This document shows, piece after piece, positions 41,592 to 52,347 of a stretch of DNA of 64,000 nucleotides; the first letter of the stretch is position 1; each line of letters starts with the position of its first letter. The stretch comes from Bombyx mori (taxonomy: Eukaryota > Arthropoda > Insecta > Lepidoptera > Bombycidae), in contig NC_085112.1 in assembly GCF_030269925.1 (NCBI RefSeq), positions 4,217,501 through 4,281,500 on the forward strand, given 5' to 3'. A program made the translations under genes and the position numbers. The notes beneath the pieces were generated by a model, which saw nothing but the letters and a program-made list of their open reading frames with translations, searched no databases and was not told where the DNA came from.

Positions 41592-43214
41592 ATGGACGCT
41601 GTATTCGCGGAATTCCTCCGACTTCGCCACCCACAGCTCGCCTCAGAGTTTCTGGCCTTCAAGGCCGATCACACCGCGAGCCCTCTCGTGGACTCCGTCG
41701 AGCTCGCTGCTCCTGCGTCGCCTGTACCTGCGTGCAAAGCTTCTGCATCGAGCACCGCAGCCTCCGTCGTGCCTGCCGTTCCCGCGTCGCCTATACTGGC
41801 GAGTAAAACTGCTGCGTCGTCCGCCGTGGCCACCGTTCCAGCAGCGCGATCATCCGCAGCCTCCGTCGTGCCCTCCAAAACACCTGCTCGTAGGTCACCT
41901 GCGCCCGCCTCCTCGTCCTCCGACTCTGACTCGGAGATGGAGGTCGACCTCGCTCCCGCCTCATCGACGGATGGATTCACCCTGGTACAAAAGGGTAAGA
42001 AGCGTGCCGCGGAGTCTCGAGCTCCCGCGGCCGCTAAAATTAGCAAAGCCGCGAACGCGTCGCGCCCCCGCCCTCAGACTCCCGTTGCGCCTCCAGCCCG
42101 TGCCACTCCGTCGCCGCGTCCGGTGGCACAAAATAAAACCCAGACCCCTCCCCCGGTAATCCTCCAAGAGAAGGCAGCTTGGGATCGAGTTTCCCTGGCC
42201 CTTAAGGCCAAAAATATCAACTTCACGAATGCCCGTAACCTCGCGAACGGCATTCAAATTAAGGTTCGAACACCCGACGACCATAGGGCCCTCTCTTCTT
42301 ACCTCCGTAAGGAGCGTATAAGTTTTCACACGTATACGCTCCAGGAGGAGCGCGAACTCCGTGCCGTCATACGTGGCATCCCTAAAGAGTTGGATGCCGA
42401 GCTAGTCAAGGCCGACCTTCTCGAACAAGGCCTACCGGTTAACTCCGTACACCGCATGCACACAGGTCGCGGAAGGGAGCCATATAACATGGTTCTCGTC
42501 GCCCTCCAGCCTACCCCCGAGGGTAAGCAAATATTCAACATCCGAACGGTCTGTAGCCTTTCCGGAATCGCCGTCGAAACCCCACACAAGAAAGGCACAC
42601 CTAGCCAGTGCCATAACTGCCAATTATACGGGCATTCTTCCCGTAACTGTCACGCGCGCCCCCGATGCGTCAAGTGTTTAGGAGATCACGCCACGGCCCT
42701 CTGCACTCGCGATCAAAAAACCGCGACGGAACCGCCTAGCTGCGTCCTGTGTCGTACACAGGGTCACCCCGCAAATTACCGCGGATGCCCCCGAGCCCCG
42801 AAAATAAATCGCCGCGTCGCCCGCCAAAACCGCCTCCGAGCTTCCGGCCCAGACATCAAAGCCTCGGCACCCTCTGTGTCGCAGGCTAAGCCAGCGTTCG
42901 TTCCGGCGCCGGTGCCCAGTGTCTCCGCTTGGGCGAAACCGCTGCCGTACACGAACACGGTTACAACTCCCTCCTCCGCGATTCGTCCCGCCCCCGCAAC
43001 TCGTCCCTCTCCCGCGACTTGCCCTCCGACCGCGTCCGACAATCTCGCTTTAGCGATCGACTTCTTTCAGTCGATCAACTTTGAGCGCGTTAACGCTTTG
43101 GGCGACGCCATTCGCGCTGCCTCCACTGCACAACACTTTATCGCCGTTGTGCAAGAATACGCCGACGTATACGCGTCATTAAATACGTACGTCCTCCCCT
43201 CACTCCGCCGGTAA
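41592..43214 (+). CDS. LINE ORF1, Gag-like nucleic-acid-binding protein (540 aa)
   Basis: RNA-binding protein of the retrotransposon ribonucleoprotein. Start chosen at the first ATG (41592, MDAVFAEFLRLRHPQLASEF); the frame is open upstream but without ATG. Residues 1-190 are low-complexity (Ala/Ser/Pro) with an acidic SSSDSDSEMEVD patch. About 200-335 is a globular Gag domain (AAWDRVSLALKAKNINFTNA...), followed by three CCHC-type zinc knuckles at about 340-353 (CHNCQLYGHSSRNC), 359-371 (CVKCLGDHATALC) and 384-399 (CVLCRTQGHPANYRGC). The C-terminus is Pro-rich. This layout is typical of Jockey-clade Gag. No frame damage. Stop TAA, one codon, then the ORF2 ATG in the same frame. Confidence 0.88.
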   Translation: MDAVFAEFLRLRHPQLASEFLAFKADHTASPLVDSVELAAPASPVPACKASASSTAASVVPAVPASPILASKTAASSAVATVPAARSSAASVVPSKTPARRSPAPASSSSDSDSEMEVDLAPASSTDGFTLVQKGKKRAAESRAPAAAKISKAANASRPRPQTPVAPPARATPSPRPVAQNKTQTPPPVILQEKAAWDRVSLALKAKNINFTNARNLANGIQIKVRTPDDHRALSSYLRKERISFHTYTLQEERELRAVIRGIPKELDAELVKADLLEQGLPVNSVHRMHTGRGREPYNMVLVALQPTPEGKQIFNIRTVCSLSGIAVETPHKKGTPSQCHNCQLYGHSSRNCHARPRCVKCLGDHATALCTRDQKTATEPPSCVLCRTQGHPANYRGCPRAPKINRRVARQNRLRASGPDIKASAPSVSQAKPAFVPAPVPSVSAWAKPLPYTNTVTTPSSAIRPAPATRPSPATCPPTASDNLALAIDFFQSINFERVNALGDAIRAASTAQHFIAVVQEYADVYASLNTYVLPSLRR

Positions 43215-43217
43215 TCA

Positions 43218-46100
43218 ATGGCGTATATAAGTAGAATAAAGCCCCTATCCGTAACGATAGGATTTTTTAACGCTTACGGTCTCGCAAATCAACGTGATCA
43301 GGTTTCTGACTTTTTGCGTGACCATCAAATTGATATCTTTTTAGTGCAGGAGACCCTACTTAAGCCCGCGCGCCGTGACCCTAAAATCGCGAACTATAAC
43401 ATGGTCAGGAACGACAGGCTCTCTGCTCGTGGTGGTGGTACCGTCATTTACTATAGAAGAGCCCTGCATTGCGTCCCGCTCGATCCTCCCGCGCTCGCTA
43501 ATATCGAAGCATCAGTGTGCCGAATCTCACTGACGGGACACGCGCCGATCGTTATCGCGTCCGTTTATCTTCCACCGGATAAGATCGTTCTAAGCAGTGA
43601 TATCGAGGCGCTGCTCGGCATGGGGAGCTCTGTCATTCTGGCGGGCGACCTAAATTGTAAACACATCAGGTGGAACTCACACACCACAACCCCGAATGGC
43701 AGGCGGCTTGACGCGTTAGTCGATGATCTCGCCTTCGATATCGTCGCTCCGCTAACACCGACTCACTACCCGCTAAATATCGCGCATCGCCCGGATATAC
43801 TCGACATAGCATTATTAAAAAACGTAACTCTGAGCTTACACTCGATCGAAGTAGTTTCAGAGTTAGATTCAGACCACCGTCCCGTCGTTATGAAGCTCGG
43901 TCGCGCTCCCGACTCCGTTCCCGTCACGAGGACTGTGGTGGATTGGCACACGCTGGGCATCAGCCTGGCTGAATCTGATCCACCATCCCTCCCGTTTAAC
44001 CCGGACTCTACCCCGTCTCCTCAGGATACCGCTGAAGCCATAGACATCTTAACGTCACACATCACCTCGACATTAGATAGGTCATCGAAACAAGTTGTAG
44101 CGGAGGACTTCCTTCACCGCTTCAAATTGTCCGACGATATTAGGGAACTCCTTAGAGCTAAGAACGCCTCGATACGCGCCTACGACAGGTATCCTACCGC
44201 GGAAAATCGTATTCGAATGCGTGCCCTACAACGCGACGTAAAGTCTCGCATCGCCGAAGTCCGAGATGCCAGATGGTCTGATTTCTTAGAAGGACTCGCG
44301 CCCTCCCAAAGGTCTTACTACCGCTTAGCTCGTACTCTCAAATCGGATACGGTAGTAACTATGCCTCCCCTCGTAGGCCCCTCAGGCCGACTCGCGGCGT
44401 TCGATGATGACGAAAAAGCAGAGCTGCTGGCCGATACATTGCAAACCCAGTGTACGCCCAGCACTCAATCCGTGGACCCTGTTCATGTAGAATTAGTAGA
44501 CAGTGAGGTAGAACGCAGAGCCTCCTTGCCACCATCGGATGCGTTACCACCCGTCACCCCGATAGAAGTTAAAGACTTGATCAAAGACCTACGTCCTCGC
44601 AAGGCTCCCGGTTCCGACGGTATATCTAACCGCGTTATTAAACTTCTACCCGTCCAACTCATCGTGATGTTGGCATCTATTTTCAATGCCGCTATGGCAA
44701 ACTGTATCTTTCCCGCGGTGTGGAAAGAAGCGGACGTTATCGGCATACATAAACCCGGTAAACCAAAAAATCATCCGACGAGCTACCGCCCGATTAGCCT
44801 CCTCATGTCTCTAGGCAAACTGTATGAGCGTCTGCTCTACAAACGCCTCAGAGACTTCGTCTCATCCAAGGGCATTCTCATCGATGAACAATTCGGATTC
44901 CGTACAAATCACTCATGCGTTCAACAGGTGCACCGCCTCACGGAGCACATTCTTGTGGGGCTTAATCGACCAAAACCGTTATACACGGGAGCTCTCTTCT
45001 TCGACGTCGCAAAAGCGTTCGACAAAGTCTGGCACAATGGTTTGATTTTCAAACTATTCAACATGGACGTGCCGGATAGTCTCGTGCTCATCATACGGGA
45101 CTTCTTGTCGAACCGCTCTTTTCGATATCGAGTCGAGGGAACCCGCTCCTCCCCACGACCTCTCACAGCTGGAGTCCCGCAAGGCTCTGTCCTCTCACCC
45201 CTTCTATTTAGCTTATTCGTCAACGATATTCCCCGGTCGCCGCCGACCCATTTAGCTTTATTCGCCGACGACACGACTGTTTACTATTCTAGTAGAAATA
45301 AGTCCCTAATCGCGAAGAAGCTTCAGAGCGCAGCCCTAGCCCTAGGACAGTGGTTCCGAAAATGGCGCATAGACATCAACCCAGCGAAAAGTACTGCGGT
45401 GCTATTTCAGAGGGGAAGCTCCACACGGATTTCCTCCCGGATTAGGAGGAGGAATCTCACACCCCCGATTACTCTCTTTAGACAACCCATACCCTGGGCC
45501 AGGAAGGTCAAGTACCTGGGCGTTACCCTGGATGCATCGATGACATTCCGCCCGCATATAAAATCAGTCCGTGACCGTGCCGCGTTTATTCTCGGTAGAC
45601 TCTACCCCATGATCTGTAAGCGGAGTAAAATGTCCCTTCGGAACAAGGTGACACTTTACAAAACTTGCATAAGGCCCGTCATGACTTACGCGAGTGTGGT
45701 GTTCGCTCACGCGGCCCGCACACACATAGACACCCTCCAATCCCTACAATCCCGCTTTTGCAGGTTAGCTGTCGGGGCTCCGTGGTTCGTGAGGAACGTT
45801 GACCTACACGACGACCTGGGCCTCGAATCAATTCGGAAATACATGAAGTCAGCGTCGGAACGATACTTCGATAAGGCTATGCGTCATGATAATCGCCTTA
45901 TCGTTGCCGCCGCTGACTACTCCCCGAATCCTGATCATGCAGGAGCCAGTCACCGTCGACGCCCTAGACACGTCCTTACGGATCCATCAGATCCAATAAC
46001 CTTTGCATTAGATGCCTTCAGCTCTAATACTAGGGGCAGGCTTAGGGACCCCGGTAACCGTACTCGTCGAACTCGACAAAGAGGTCGACGTGCAACCTAA
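43218..46100 (+). CDS. LINE ORF2, endonuclease-reverse transcriptase (960 aa)
   Basis: Enzyme of target-primed reverse transcription: nicks target DNA and copies element RNA. N-terminal APE-like endonuclease (about 1-225): N18 in GFFNAYG, E45 in QETLL, GDLN at 143-146, SDHRPV at 218-223. RT domain about 450-720: RKAPGSDGI, SYRPISLL, FFDVAKAFDKVWH (catalytic Asp), AGVPQGSVLSP near 651, FADDTTVYY with the catalytic pair at 684-685. The C-terminal segment includes VKYLGVTLD, RSKMSLRNKVTLYKT and VGAPWFVRNVDLHDD, then a basic tail to ...RRTRQRGRRAT. No RNase H or zinc-knuckle domain seen at the end. All motifs are intact; length and layout are normal for the Jockey clade. Confidence 0.92.
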   Translation: MAYISRIKPLSVTIGFFNAYGLANQRDQVSDFLRDHQIDIFLVQETLLKPARRDPKIANYNMVRNDRLSARGGGTVIYYRRALHCVPLDPPALANIEASVCRISLTGHAPIVIASVYLPPDKIVLSSDIEALLGMGSSVILAGDLNCKHIRWNSHTTTPNGRRLDALVDDLAFDIVAPLTPTHYPLNIAHRPDILDIALLKNVTLSLHSIEVVSELDSDHRPVVMKLGRAPDSVPVTRTVVDWHTLGISLAESDPPSLPFNPDSTPSPQDTAEAIDILTSHITSTLDRSSKQVVAEDFLHRFKLSDDIRELLRAKNASIRAYDRYPTAENRIRMRALQRDVKSRIAEVRDARWSDFLEGLAPSQRSYYRLARTLKSDTVVTMPPLVGPSGRLAAFDDDEKAELLADTLQTQCTPSTQSVDPVHVELVDSEVERRASLPPSDALPPVTPIEVKDLIKDLRPRKAPGSDGISNRVIKLLPVQLIVMLASIFNAAMANCIFPAVWKEADVIGIHKPGKPKNHPTSYRPISLLMSLGKLYERLLYKRLRDFVSSKGILIDEQFGFRTNHSCVQQVHRLTEHILVGLNRPKPLYTGALFFDVAKAFDKVWHNGLIFKLFNMDVPDSLVLIIRDFLSNRSFRYRVEGTRSSPRPLTAGVPQGSVLSPLLFSLFVNDIPRSPPTHLALFADDTTVYYSSRNKSLIAKKLQSAALALGQWFRKWRIDINPAKSTAVLFQRGSSTRISSRIRRRNLTPPITLFRQPIPWARKVKYLGVTLDASMTFRPHIKSVRDRAAFILGRLYPMICKRSKMSLRNKVTLYKTCIRPVMTYASVVFAHAARTHIDTLQSLQSRFCRLAVGAPWFVRNVDLHDDLGLESIRKYMKSASERYFDKAMRHDNRLIVAAADYSPNPDHAGASHRRRPRHVLTDPSDPITFALDAFSSNTRGRLRDPGNRTRRTRQRGRRAT

Positions 46101-46341
46101 CCCATGCATCAGCCCGCTGAGTTTCTCGCCGGATCTTCTCAGCGGGTCGCGATTCCGATCCGGTAGTAGATTCATTCGCGAAACAATTGCTCTTGAGTTG
46201 TTAGGTCTCCTTCGGAGGCGCTCGGGCAGTTGTTAGCAAATCCCACCCCTCTTGGCTGAGCCTTTGCTCGCCCACCTGTCCTGGTGAAACTGGAAAGGCC
46301 TTCGGGCCACCAGTAAACTTTCAATCATAAAAAAAAAAAAA
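46101..46341 (+). other. LINE 3' UTR and polyA
   Basis: Carries the core GAGTTTCTCGCCGGATCTTC found in at least six truncated copies here, then a tail specific to this subfamily (TCCTTCGGAGGCGCTCGGGC, GGAAAGGCCTTCGGGCCACC) and 14 A. The CTGGTGAAACTGGAAAGGCC-type 3' end would be the RT recognition end (inference). Confidence 0.7.
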
Positions 46342-46352
46342 AGATTCAGATT

Positions 46353-47727
46353 ATGCCCGGGATAAGGTTGTGCCGTATTTTGGTAAGCTTTGGCGGTTTA
46401 TCCCGGACACACAAACTAGGTATGCGCTACACATTTCGTATTATTAAATTAAGATGCTCAAAGAAAATAAAAATGCTGTAGAATTTTCTCATTCAAGATG
46501 TTTTTTCTTAAAAGCTTCTTCAACTTTTTAAAAGCAAAACGCTTGGAGGTCGACTCTTTTCACTACTTTTATTTATTGATTTTCTTTATACAACACAGAA
46601 TGAATAATCTTGTCTGAATTCCTTTTAAAATCCCCAGTGCAGATTCCAGATTCCTAATACAAAATACTGACAAGTCTAATTTATATGATTTTATCTAAAA
46701 ACCTGTCCTGAAATCAAATGTCAACACGCTCAGTTAAAAATCAACCCACGTAAATTGAAACAAGGTATATTTAAATGGAAATGTACACGGTAAGCAACTG
46801 TCAAAGTTTTGTAGTCGCCTACACGTGGTCTTTACATTATTGTTCATATCGATATTATTTTAGAATTTATTTCTCTTTCGATATTCAACGTTAGGACACG
46901 CCAAGGTCCCCGGCCGGTTTTGGCTACTACAGTATCTGGCTGGGCATCGTTGCCGTCGGCGATGTGAGCTCAATTGTACGTGAGCTAAGGTGCTAGCGTT
47001 TTTTTTTAAAACGAAAGCGTGTTTACAACAAATACGTGTACGAAATACGTTTACAAATATGTGTACGATAACAATGAAAATATGCAAGCATAAAACTTGC
47101 GACAAATACTAAACACAACCTTATGAAATATTGTCAGATATAGAGAGATTTGCTGATTTAGAGAGATTATGTTGCCAGCCCTGAAACATAGGACTGAAGG
47201 ATAGGATAATAAGGATGTAGTTGATAGAGAATGGTGAAGGCTTAATGATCATTTATAGCATTATTTTCGCTAAATCTCATCAAAACATGTTATCTCTACC
47301 ACGTTATTATTCTTTTAATATGGTCAACAATTTATCTAAGGAAACACATTAAGACAAAAGAAATAACGAAATGTATTTGTTTGGATCGGACACATCATTC
47401 ACAAACCATTATTGGATTCGATATTACGACACAATTTTTTCTTGATTGGTTTTCTTAAACTAATTTCATATATTAAGAAAATCGATTATACTTAGGCCCG
47501 ACGGACATTTGATCATCTTTGTTCTCTAGTTGGAGGGGACGGTCAACGAAAGGGCTTTAGGGCATCCCTCACTGTCCGTCATAGTTTTAGTGGTTCCATA
47601 AATAATATTTGATTTTTAGACCTACAGCTTACTTAACTTATGAGTGAAGAAATATGCACTTATATCATCATTCTTGGCATATATTATAGCTTTGCTATCT
47701 TAATGTTGGACAGGACAAAAACGTTGC
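46353..47727. other. unassigned AT-rich sequence
   Basis: No gene recognised. Short GC-richer stretches at 46.89-46.99 and 47.49-47.58 kb, without repeat or exon identity. Confidence 0.3.
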
Positions 47728-47950
47728 AAAAAAAAAAAAAACAAGTGGAATAAACAAGTAGCTTTATGGTATCCAAGAGGGAACACCAGAAGACAGGGGC
47801 GTCCAAAAACAAGATGGAGTGACGATATACGTCTAACCCTAGGACCATACTGGACCAGAGTTGCAGAGGACTGAGCCCAATGGAGAGAGCTGGAGGAGGC
47901 CTATGCCACGAGGCACGCCGAACTGCGAAATATATTATAAGAAATAAAAT
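47728..47950 (+). pseudogene. LINE ORF2 C-terminal fragment
   Basis: Reads KWNKQVALWYPRGNTRRQGR, PKTRWSDDIRLTLGPYWTRV, AED, an in-frame TGA where Arg is expected, then AQWRELEEAYATRHAELRNIL and TAA. The RGRP(K)TRWSDDI...W...A.DR.(x)W..LEEAY pattern is a common LINE C-terminus in moths. Followed by a short A-rich tail. Family not assigned. Confidence 0.6.
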
Positions 47951-48013
47951 TTAAAAAAAACACAAAAATGTTAAATTTCATCATGCATATAGTTCGGAGT
48001 TAAAGGGCTTTTT

Positions 48014-48038
48014 TTATTATTATTATTATTATTATTAT
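48014..48038. repeat. (ATT)n microsatellite
   Basis: About eight ATT units after a T-run. Confidence 0.9.
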
Positions 48039-48394
48039 CTTAATGTTTAACAGATTGACTGAGACACAAATCTGTGTTCAGGCGTTACCCCGTACTGTAT
48101 ACAATTATTTAATTGCCTCGAACGAACGGAGATTCTAAACATGGCCACACAGTCAGACGGACTCGGTCTAAGCAATTACCGCTATTGGAGCTAACCGGAA
48201 AAGCAAACCGAGTGACCGAGGCTTGTTTGTTTAACTGTACATGGGAGCGTACTGTGGTTATTGCCGAAAGCACGCCAAAGGCTTGTCACTTGGACAAGGT
48301 ACAAATTACTTAATGAACGAGTTTTTATTTATTTATGTAATGTACCAAAACCTAGATTTGTCACAATACTAGAATTACAATCTCGCTAATCTCT

Positions 48395-48485
48395 TGGACG
48401 AGCTCACAGCCCACCTGGTGTTAAGCGGCTACTGGAGCCCATAGACATCTACAGCGTAAATGCGCCACCCACCTTGAGATATAAG
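48395..48485 (-). mobile_element. Bm1 SINE 3' fragment
   Basis: Reverse complement gives only the last ~90 bp of the Bm1 body (ATATCTCAAGGTGGGTGGCG ... GTGAGCTCGTCCA). Confidence 0.8.
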
Positions 48486-48621
48486 AAGCTTTTAAAATTA
48501 TAAAATCAATTAAACTGAAACGTGGATAATAGTAATGTTGTGCCCATTGCACTTACTGCAATAACATTATGATTTATAGTTATTTGTATGGCACTGTTTA
48601 GTGCGATTTGGATGTTTTATT

Positions 48622-48884
48622 GAAGTGATAACTTCTTAAGGGAGAATAAACCGCTTCGTTACGTAACGCGTTACGGCGCAAGTCTTTTTAGCTTCCCTCT
48701 CTCTCACGCATACGGCATCGGTACTAATGCGAACTATTTGTATATATTTTTCAATGTATGTTACAATTTTCCTTATATTATCATATTAATGTGCATAAAA
48801 TTTAAATAATAATCTAAGGCTTTCTCAAGTTAAACAATTTTAATATTAAATAGTTCAACCTAGATTAGTTTAAGTTATCACTTC
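48622..48884. mobile_element. possible MITE with 13-bp inverted ends
   Basis: GAAGTGATAACTT at 48622-48634 and its exact complement at 48872-48884. Interior begins with a palindromic stretch CGTTACGTAACGCGTTACGG. No target duplication found, so boundaries are doubtful. Confidence 0.35.
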
Positions 48885-50002
48885 TGTCGGGCGTACCGAA
48901 CCGCGCAAATATTTTTTTTAAATATATAAATGGAAATAGTTTTATTATTTATCTATTGAAATCATCACTGAGATTATTGCAGATATGTATCATTAAATGT
49001 ACTATGTCTATGACTACTAATTATTGCATGTTACTGTTTCAACGTCTTTTTACATTAGTAAAAGTGATTTGAATTACGAAATAAATACCAACTGTTTGTC
49101 AAAGTCTATCTAAATACCGATATCAATTAAAACTACAACCAAGTTTCTTTAGCCAATATTAAAAGCGACTGCTCAAATTTTTTTTATATTACGTAGTTAG
49201 AAGAACAGAACAAGAAAATGTATAAGAGTTGTTAAAATTTATTGAATACGTTGCAAGCTCCATGTTATCAAATAACAGGTTATGAAATAAAGTTGGGTAC
49301 GACAAACGGGGAAGCTTTTTATTATTGCGCAGTCAACAATCACAATAATTGTAAATATATATATTGATACATAACATAGATAATAATATATTGAGTGTAG
49401 TATATGTAATTATTGTAGCTATCTATCACTAAATATTATTCGTGGTTGGCTATACACAAATTTAAAATGAAACTTGATTTAAACTGAACTATTTATTGTC
49501 ATTGAGAAGATATTTATTTATCTGTTAGACGGAATCAACTGAAATAAAAAAGGCTTGCAAATAAATTTACGTGTTACCAGTAAATTTTACAAGCGAGTGC
49601 TGCTTCCAAAAAACCTAATCATCTAAATACTATTTTCGGTCTCACCCTAATCTGGACGATTAGTTTGGAATGTTTATACTTAAATTAATTAAAAAGGTAA
49701 ACACAAAGGCTAATAAAAACAAAGTGCGAGCTGGATATCTTAATTAATTAAAAGTTGTAACGCTAAACGCTGAATAATGTAAGGGACTGGCTAATTACAA
49801 CCGCTTTTTTGAGTTTCGTTTGAGGAAAATAAAATATTAAAACGGAATAAGGAAATTCGCTTTGTTATACGATATTTATTTATATCAATTTGATTTATAT
49901 CTTATTTCAATTGCTTAATTCACAATTTCAAACTCATTAAGAATTCATACTATTTATTGTACAGAATTAGGTAGCGGTTAGAAGCGGTTAGTTAATTAGA
50001 AC
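48885..50002. other. unassigned AT-rich sequence
   Basis: Nothing recognised. Confidence 0.3.
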
Positions 50003-50120
50003 AGCGGTAGGCAGCGGCTTGGCTCTGCCCCTGGCATTGCTGAAGTCCATGGGCGACGGTAACCACTCACCATCAGGTGGGCCGTATGCTCGTCTGCCTA
50101 CAAGGGAAATATAAAAAAAA
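50003..50120 (+). mobile_element. LINE 3' end (GTAGGCAGCGG family)
   Basis: Well-preserved terminus: GCGGTAGGCAGCGGCTTGGC, TCCATGGGCGACGGTAACCA, TCTGCCTACAAGGGAAATAT and polyA. Confidence 0.8.
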
Positions 50121-51570
50121 ATTAGATATAAGATATTATGTAGACGATACATAATCGAAATTTAAATTTGCCAATGTCGTGAAATGGATCCAAGGAACTA
50201 CCGTTATTTCACAAAAAAAAACCTATCCATCCTAAGTTTATAGCGGGTCCTTACAATATTTTTAATTAATAATGGTCCTCGAATACATACGCCATTCTTG
50301 GAACACGAGATAAAAATCTCAGTCAACTAATCACACAATAGCAATAGGTAGTATAGCTATGTAATAGGTATAGGTAGTATAGCTAGGTAATGGGTATAGG
50401 GGGTATAAATATTATGTGATTACCACCAAAATCGGAATAAGAGTAAAAAGCAAGAGCATCATATTAGCCAGTTGCGGCTTAAATATAAGCTTTTCATATC
50501 AAACAAAAGGCATCCAATGCGTTTTTTTTACAATTTTATGCAGAATAATGTAATCCAAAGTATAAATAACTTTTCATTGTACTTATTCACGACAAACGGT
50601 TGTCATTTGCATTAAGCGTTGAACATTTACAAGTTTCACCATCTAGTTTTAATACTAATTGTGTACTTTGTTGGTCGGATCCCAGTTAAGTCTATGCAGC
50701 GGTGTCTATTATGTAAATTCATTGAATATTTAAGAGTAGCGGCTATTTCTTGTTCGTTACGCGAATTGTTGGCTGCTTCATAATTTGTTTGTTTATATTA
50801 CACTTCTGCTCCTAAAAGGAAAGGGAACAGAGCTATTGCCTCGATTTTATGTTAGTGTTAAAGTTGCTCTCAACTTTACTTGCATAAAGCAACTGAACTT
50901 TGTTTTTTCGGGATTAGAAGCAGATTGCGGCCTATAGAAATCTGTTGCTAATTATTTCATGTAAATATAATGGATAAAAAAAAACTGTAGTTTTTAAAAT
51001 ACTGTTCTATGTTGCAAACTCAATTGTAATTTAAAAATATCGTAAATTCCTTATGCGATATGATTTTTTTTATATTTTTCTATTGCAAATAGATTTGTGT
51101 GAATACAGAGTGAATACACATTTAAATTTTGAAAACATTCGTTTATCAGACATTTATCAGACAGAAATTTAATATCCCTGGCACATGCCCATAATAATAT
51201 AGGTATTTAAACTTATTACCATGAGCACAATAATTCTGCATTTTTCAATTTCAGCCAGTGCGTCATATTTAGGTTTTGGTAATGAATAAGTTATTACCAA
51301 TTCTATTTTTGGAAAAAATGTGGAATAACATTATGCATTCACGTTTGCTATTATCAATGTCAGAATATTGATAACTATTTGCCAACTGTCTTGTCTGATG
51401 CTTTATTAAGTTACTAACTGCGAGGACTCATGAATAAATTCTAAGCTTTAAGCTCTTGTGTGCAGCTTGCATAATAACACAGAGCCGTCACCGTACATAC
51501 TCGATGAATTAAATATTTAATTTACATTTCAACAGTAACTTAACTCCTTTTCGTAGCTTTAAGATATATG
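50121..51570. other. unassigned AT-rich sequence
   Basis: No gene recognised. At 50.34-50.41 kb there is a short local tandem duplication (GTATAGCTATGTAATAGGTA / GTATAGCTAGGTAATGGGTA). Confidence 0.3.
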
Positions 51571-51785
51571 TTTTTTTTATTATTGCTTAGATAAGTGGAC
51601 GACCTCACAGCCCACCTGGTGTTAAGTGGTTACTGGAGACCATAGACATCTGCAACGTAAATGCGCCACCCACCTTGAGATATAAGTTCTAAAGTCTCAG
51701 TATAGTTACAACGGCTACCGCACCCTTCAAACCGAAACGCATTACTGCTTCACGGCAGAAATAGGCGAGGTCCTACCACTGTAAT
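51571..51785 (-). mobile_element. Bm1 SINE fragment
   Basis: Reverse complement of the Bm1 body, with a deletion of the GGTAGGTACCACCACC segment near its 5' end. Confidence 0.85.
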
Positions 51786-52347
51786 AAATGTGTGTAAATA
51801 ATTATTTTAATACACACTTACGAAGCTTAAAATGTTTGTGATGCGTTGCACGTTCGTGGCACGTGGCGTGCATCTTTCTAGAACTTTAAATATTTTTCTG
51901 TTAGCCTCACTCATTACTCACGTTTCTTATTAAAATATTTAATTTAGATGCACAATGTTTTTCTACATCTAAATTTAATGTCATGAACTAGTAAATTGAA
52001 TTGAAACTCAACGTGTTGTTTTGAAATTGAATTCGTAATATACAAATTGTATTAAATAGAAAATTGATATTTATATATAATATTTATATAAACGCGTTTG
52101 TGAAATACGCACCATGTTGATATTGAAAATATTAAATTAATAGTGTTTATCAAGATCAAACCTAGGACCGTATGCAAAAATTTAATTCCTTGTAAAGTTA
52201 AATTTGTTTACTTTGGAAAGTTCGGTTATCTATGTATATCAATTAGTAAAACCAATTGGCTTGTATTGTAATCATCAATAGTAGGAACTGTTAGTCGTCG
52301 TAAACATTTTTTTATGTAGTTATAAGACGTATCGTATGTAATATTCT
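51786..52347. other. unassigned AT-rich sequence
   Basis: Nothing recognised. Confidence 0.3.

Larger units (their letters stand above)
41186..46341 (+). mobile_element. full-length Jockey-clade LINE (BMC1/L1Bm-like)
   Basis: Non-LTR retrotransposon of 5.16 kb: 5' UTR, Gag ORF1, EN-RT ORF2, 3' UTR and polyA (ATAAAAAAAAAAAAA). Flanked by an 11-bp target duplication AGATTCAGATT at 41175-41185 and 46342-46352, which fixes both ends and shows it is not 5'-truncated. GC-rich, in contrast with its AT-rich flanks. Both frames are open, with all active-site motifs kept, so this copy may be competent. The clade call rests on the Gag zinc knuckles plus an APE endonuclease and an RT with FADD. The name BMC1/L1Bm is recognition only, not checked. 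Confidence 0.88.

Noticed and set aside
41416..42159. 247-codon frame overlapping the LINE
   Set aside because: Shadow frame of the GC-rich, Pro/Ala-rich start of ORF1. No domain; arginine/proline-rich composition is what the alternate frame would give.
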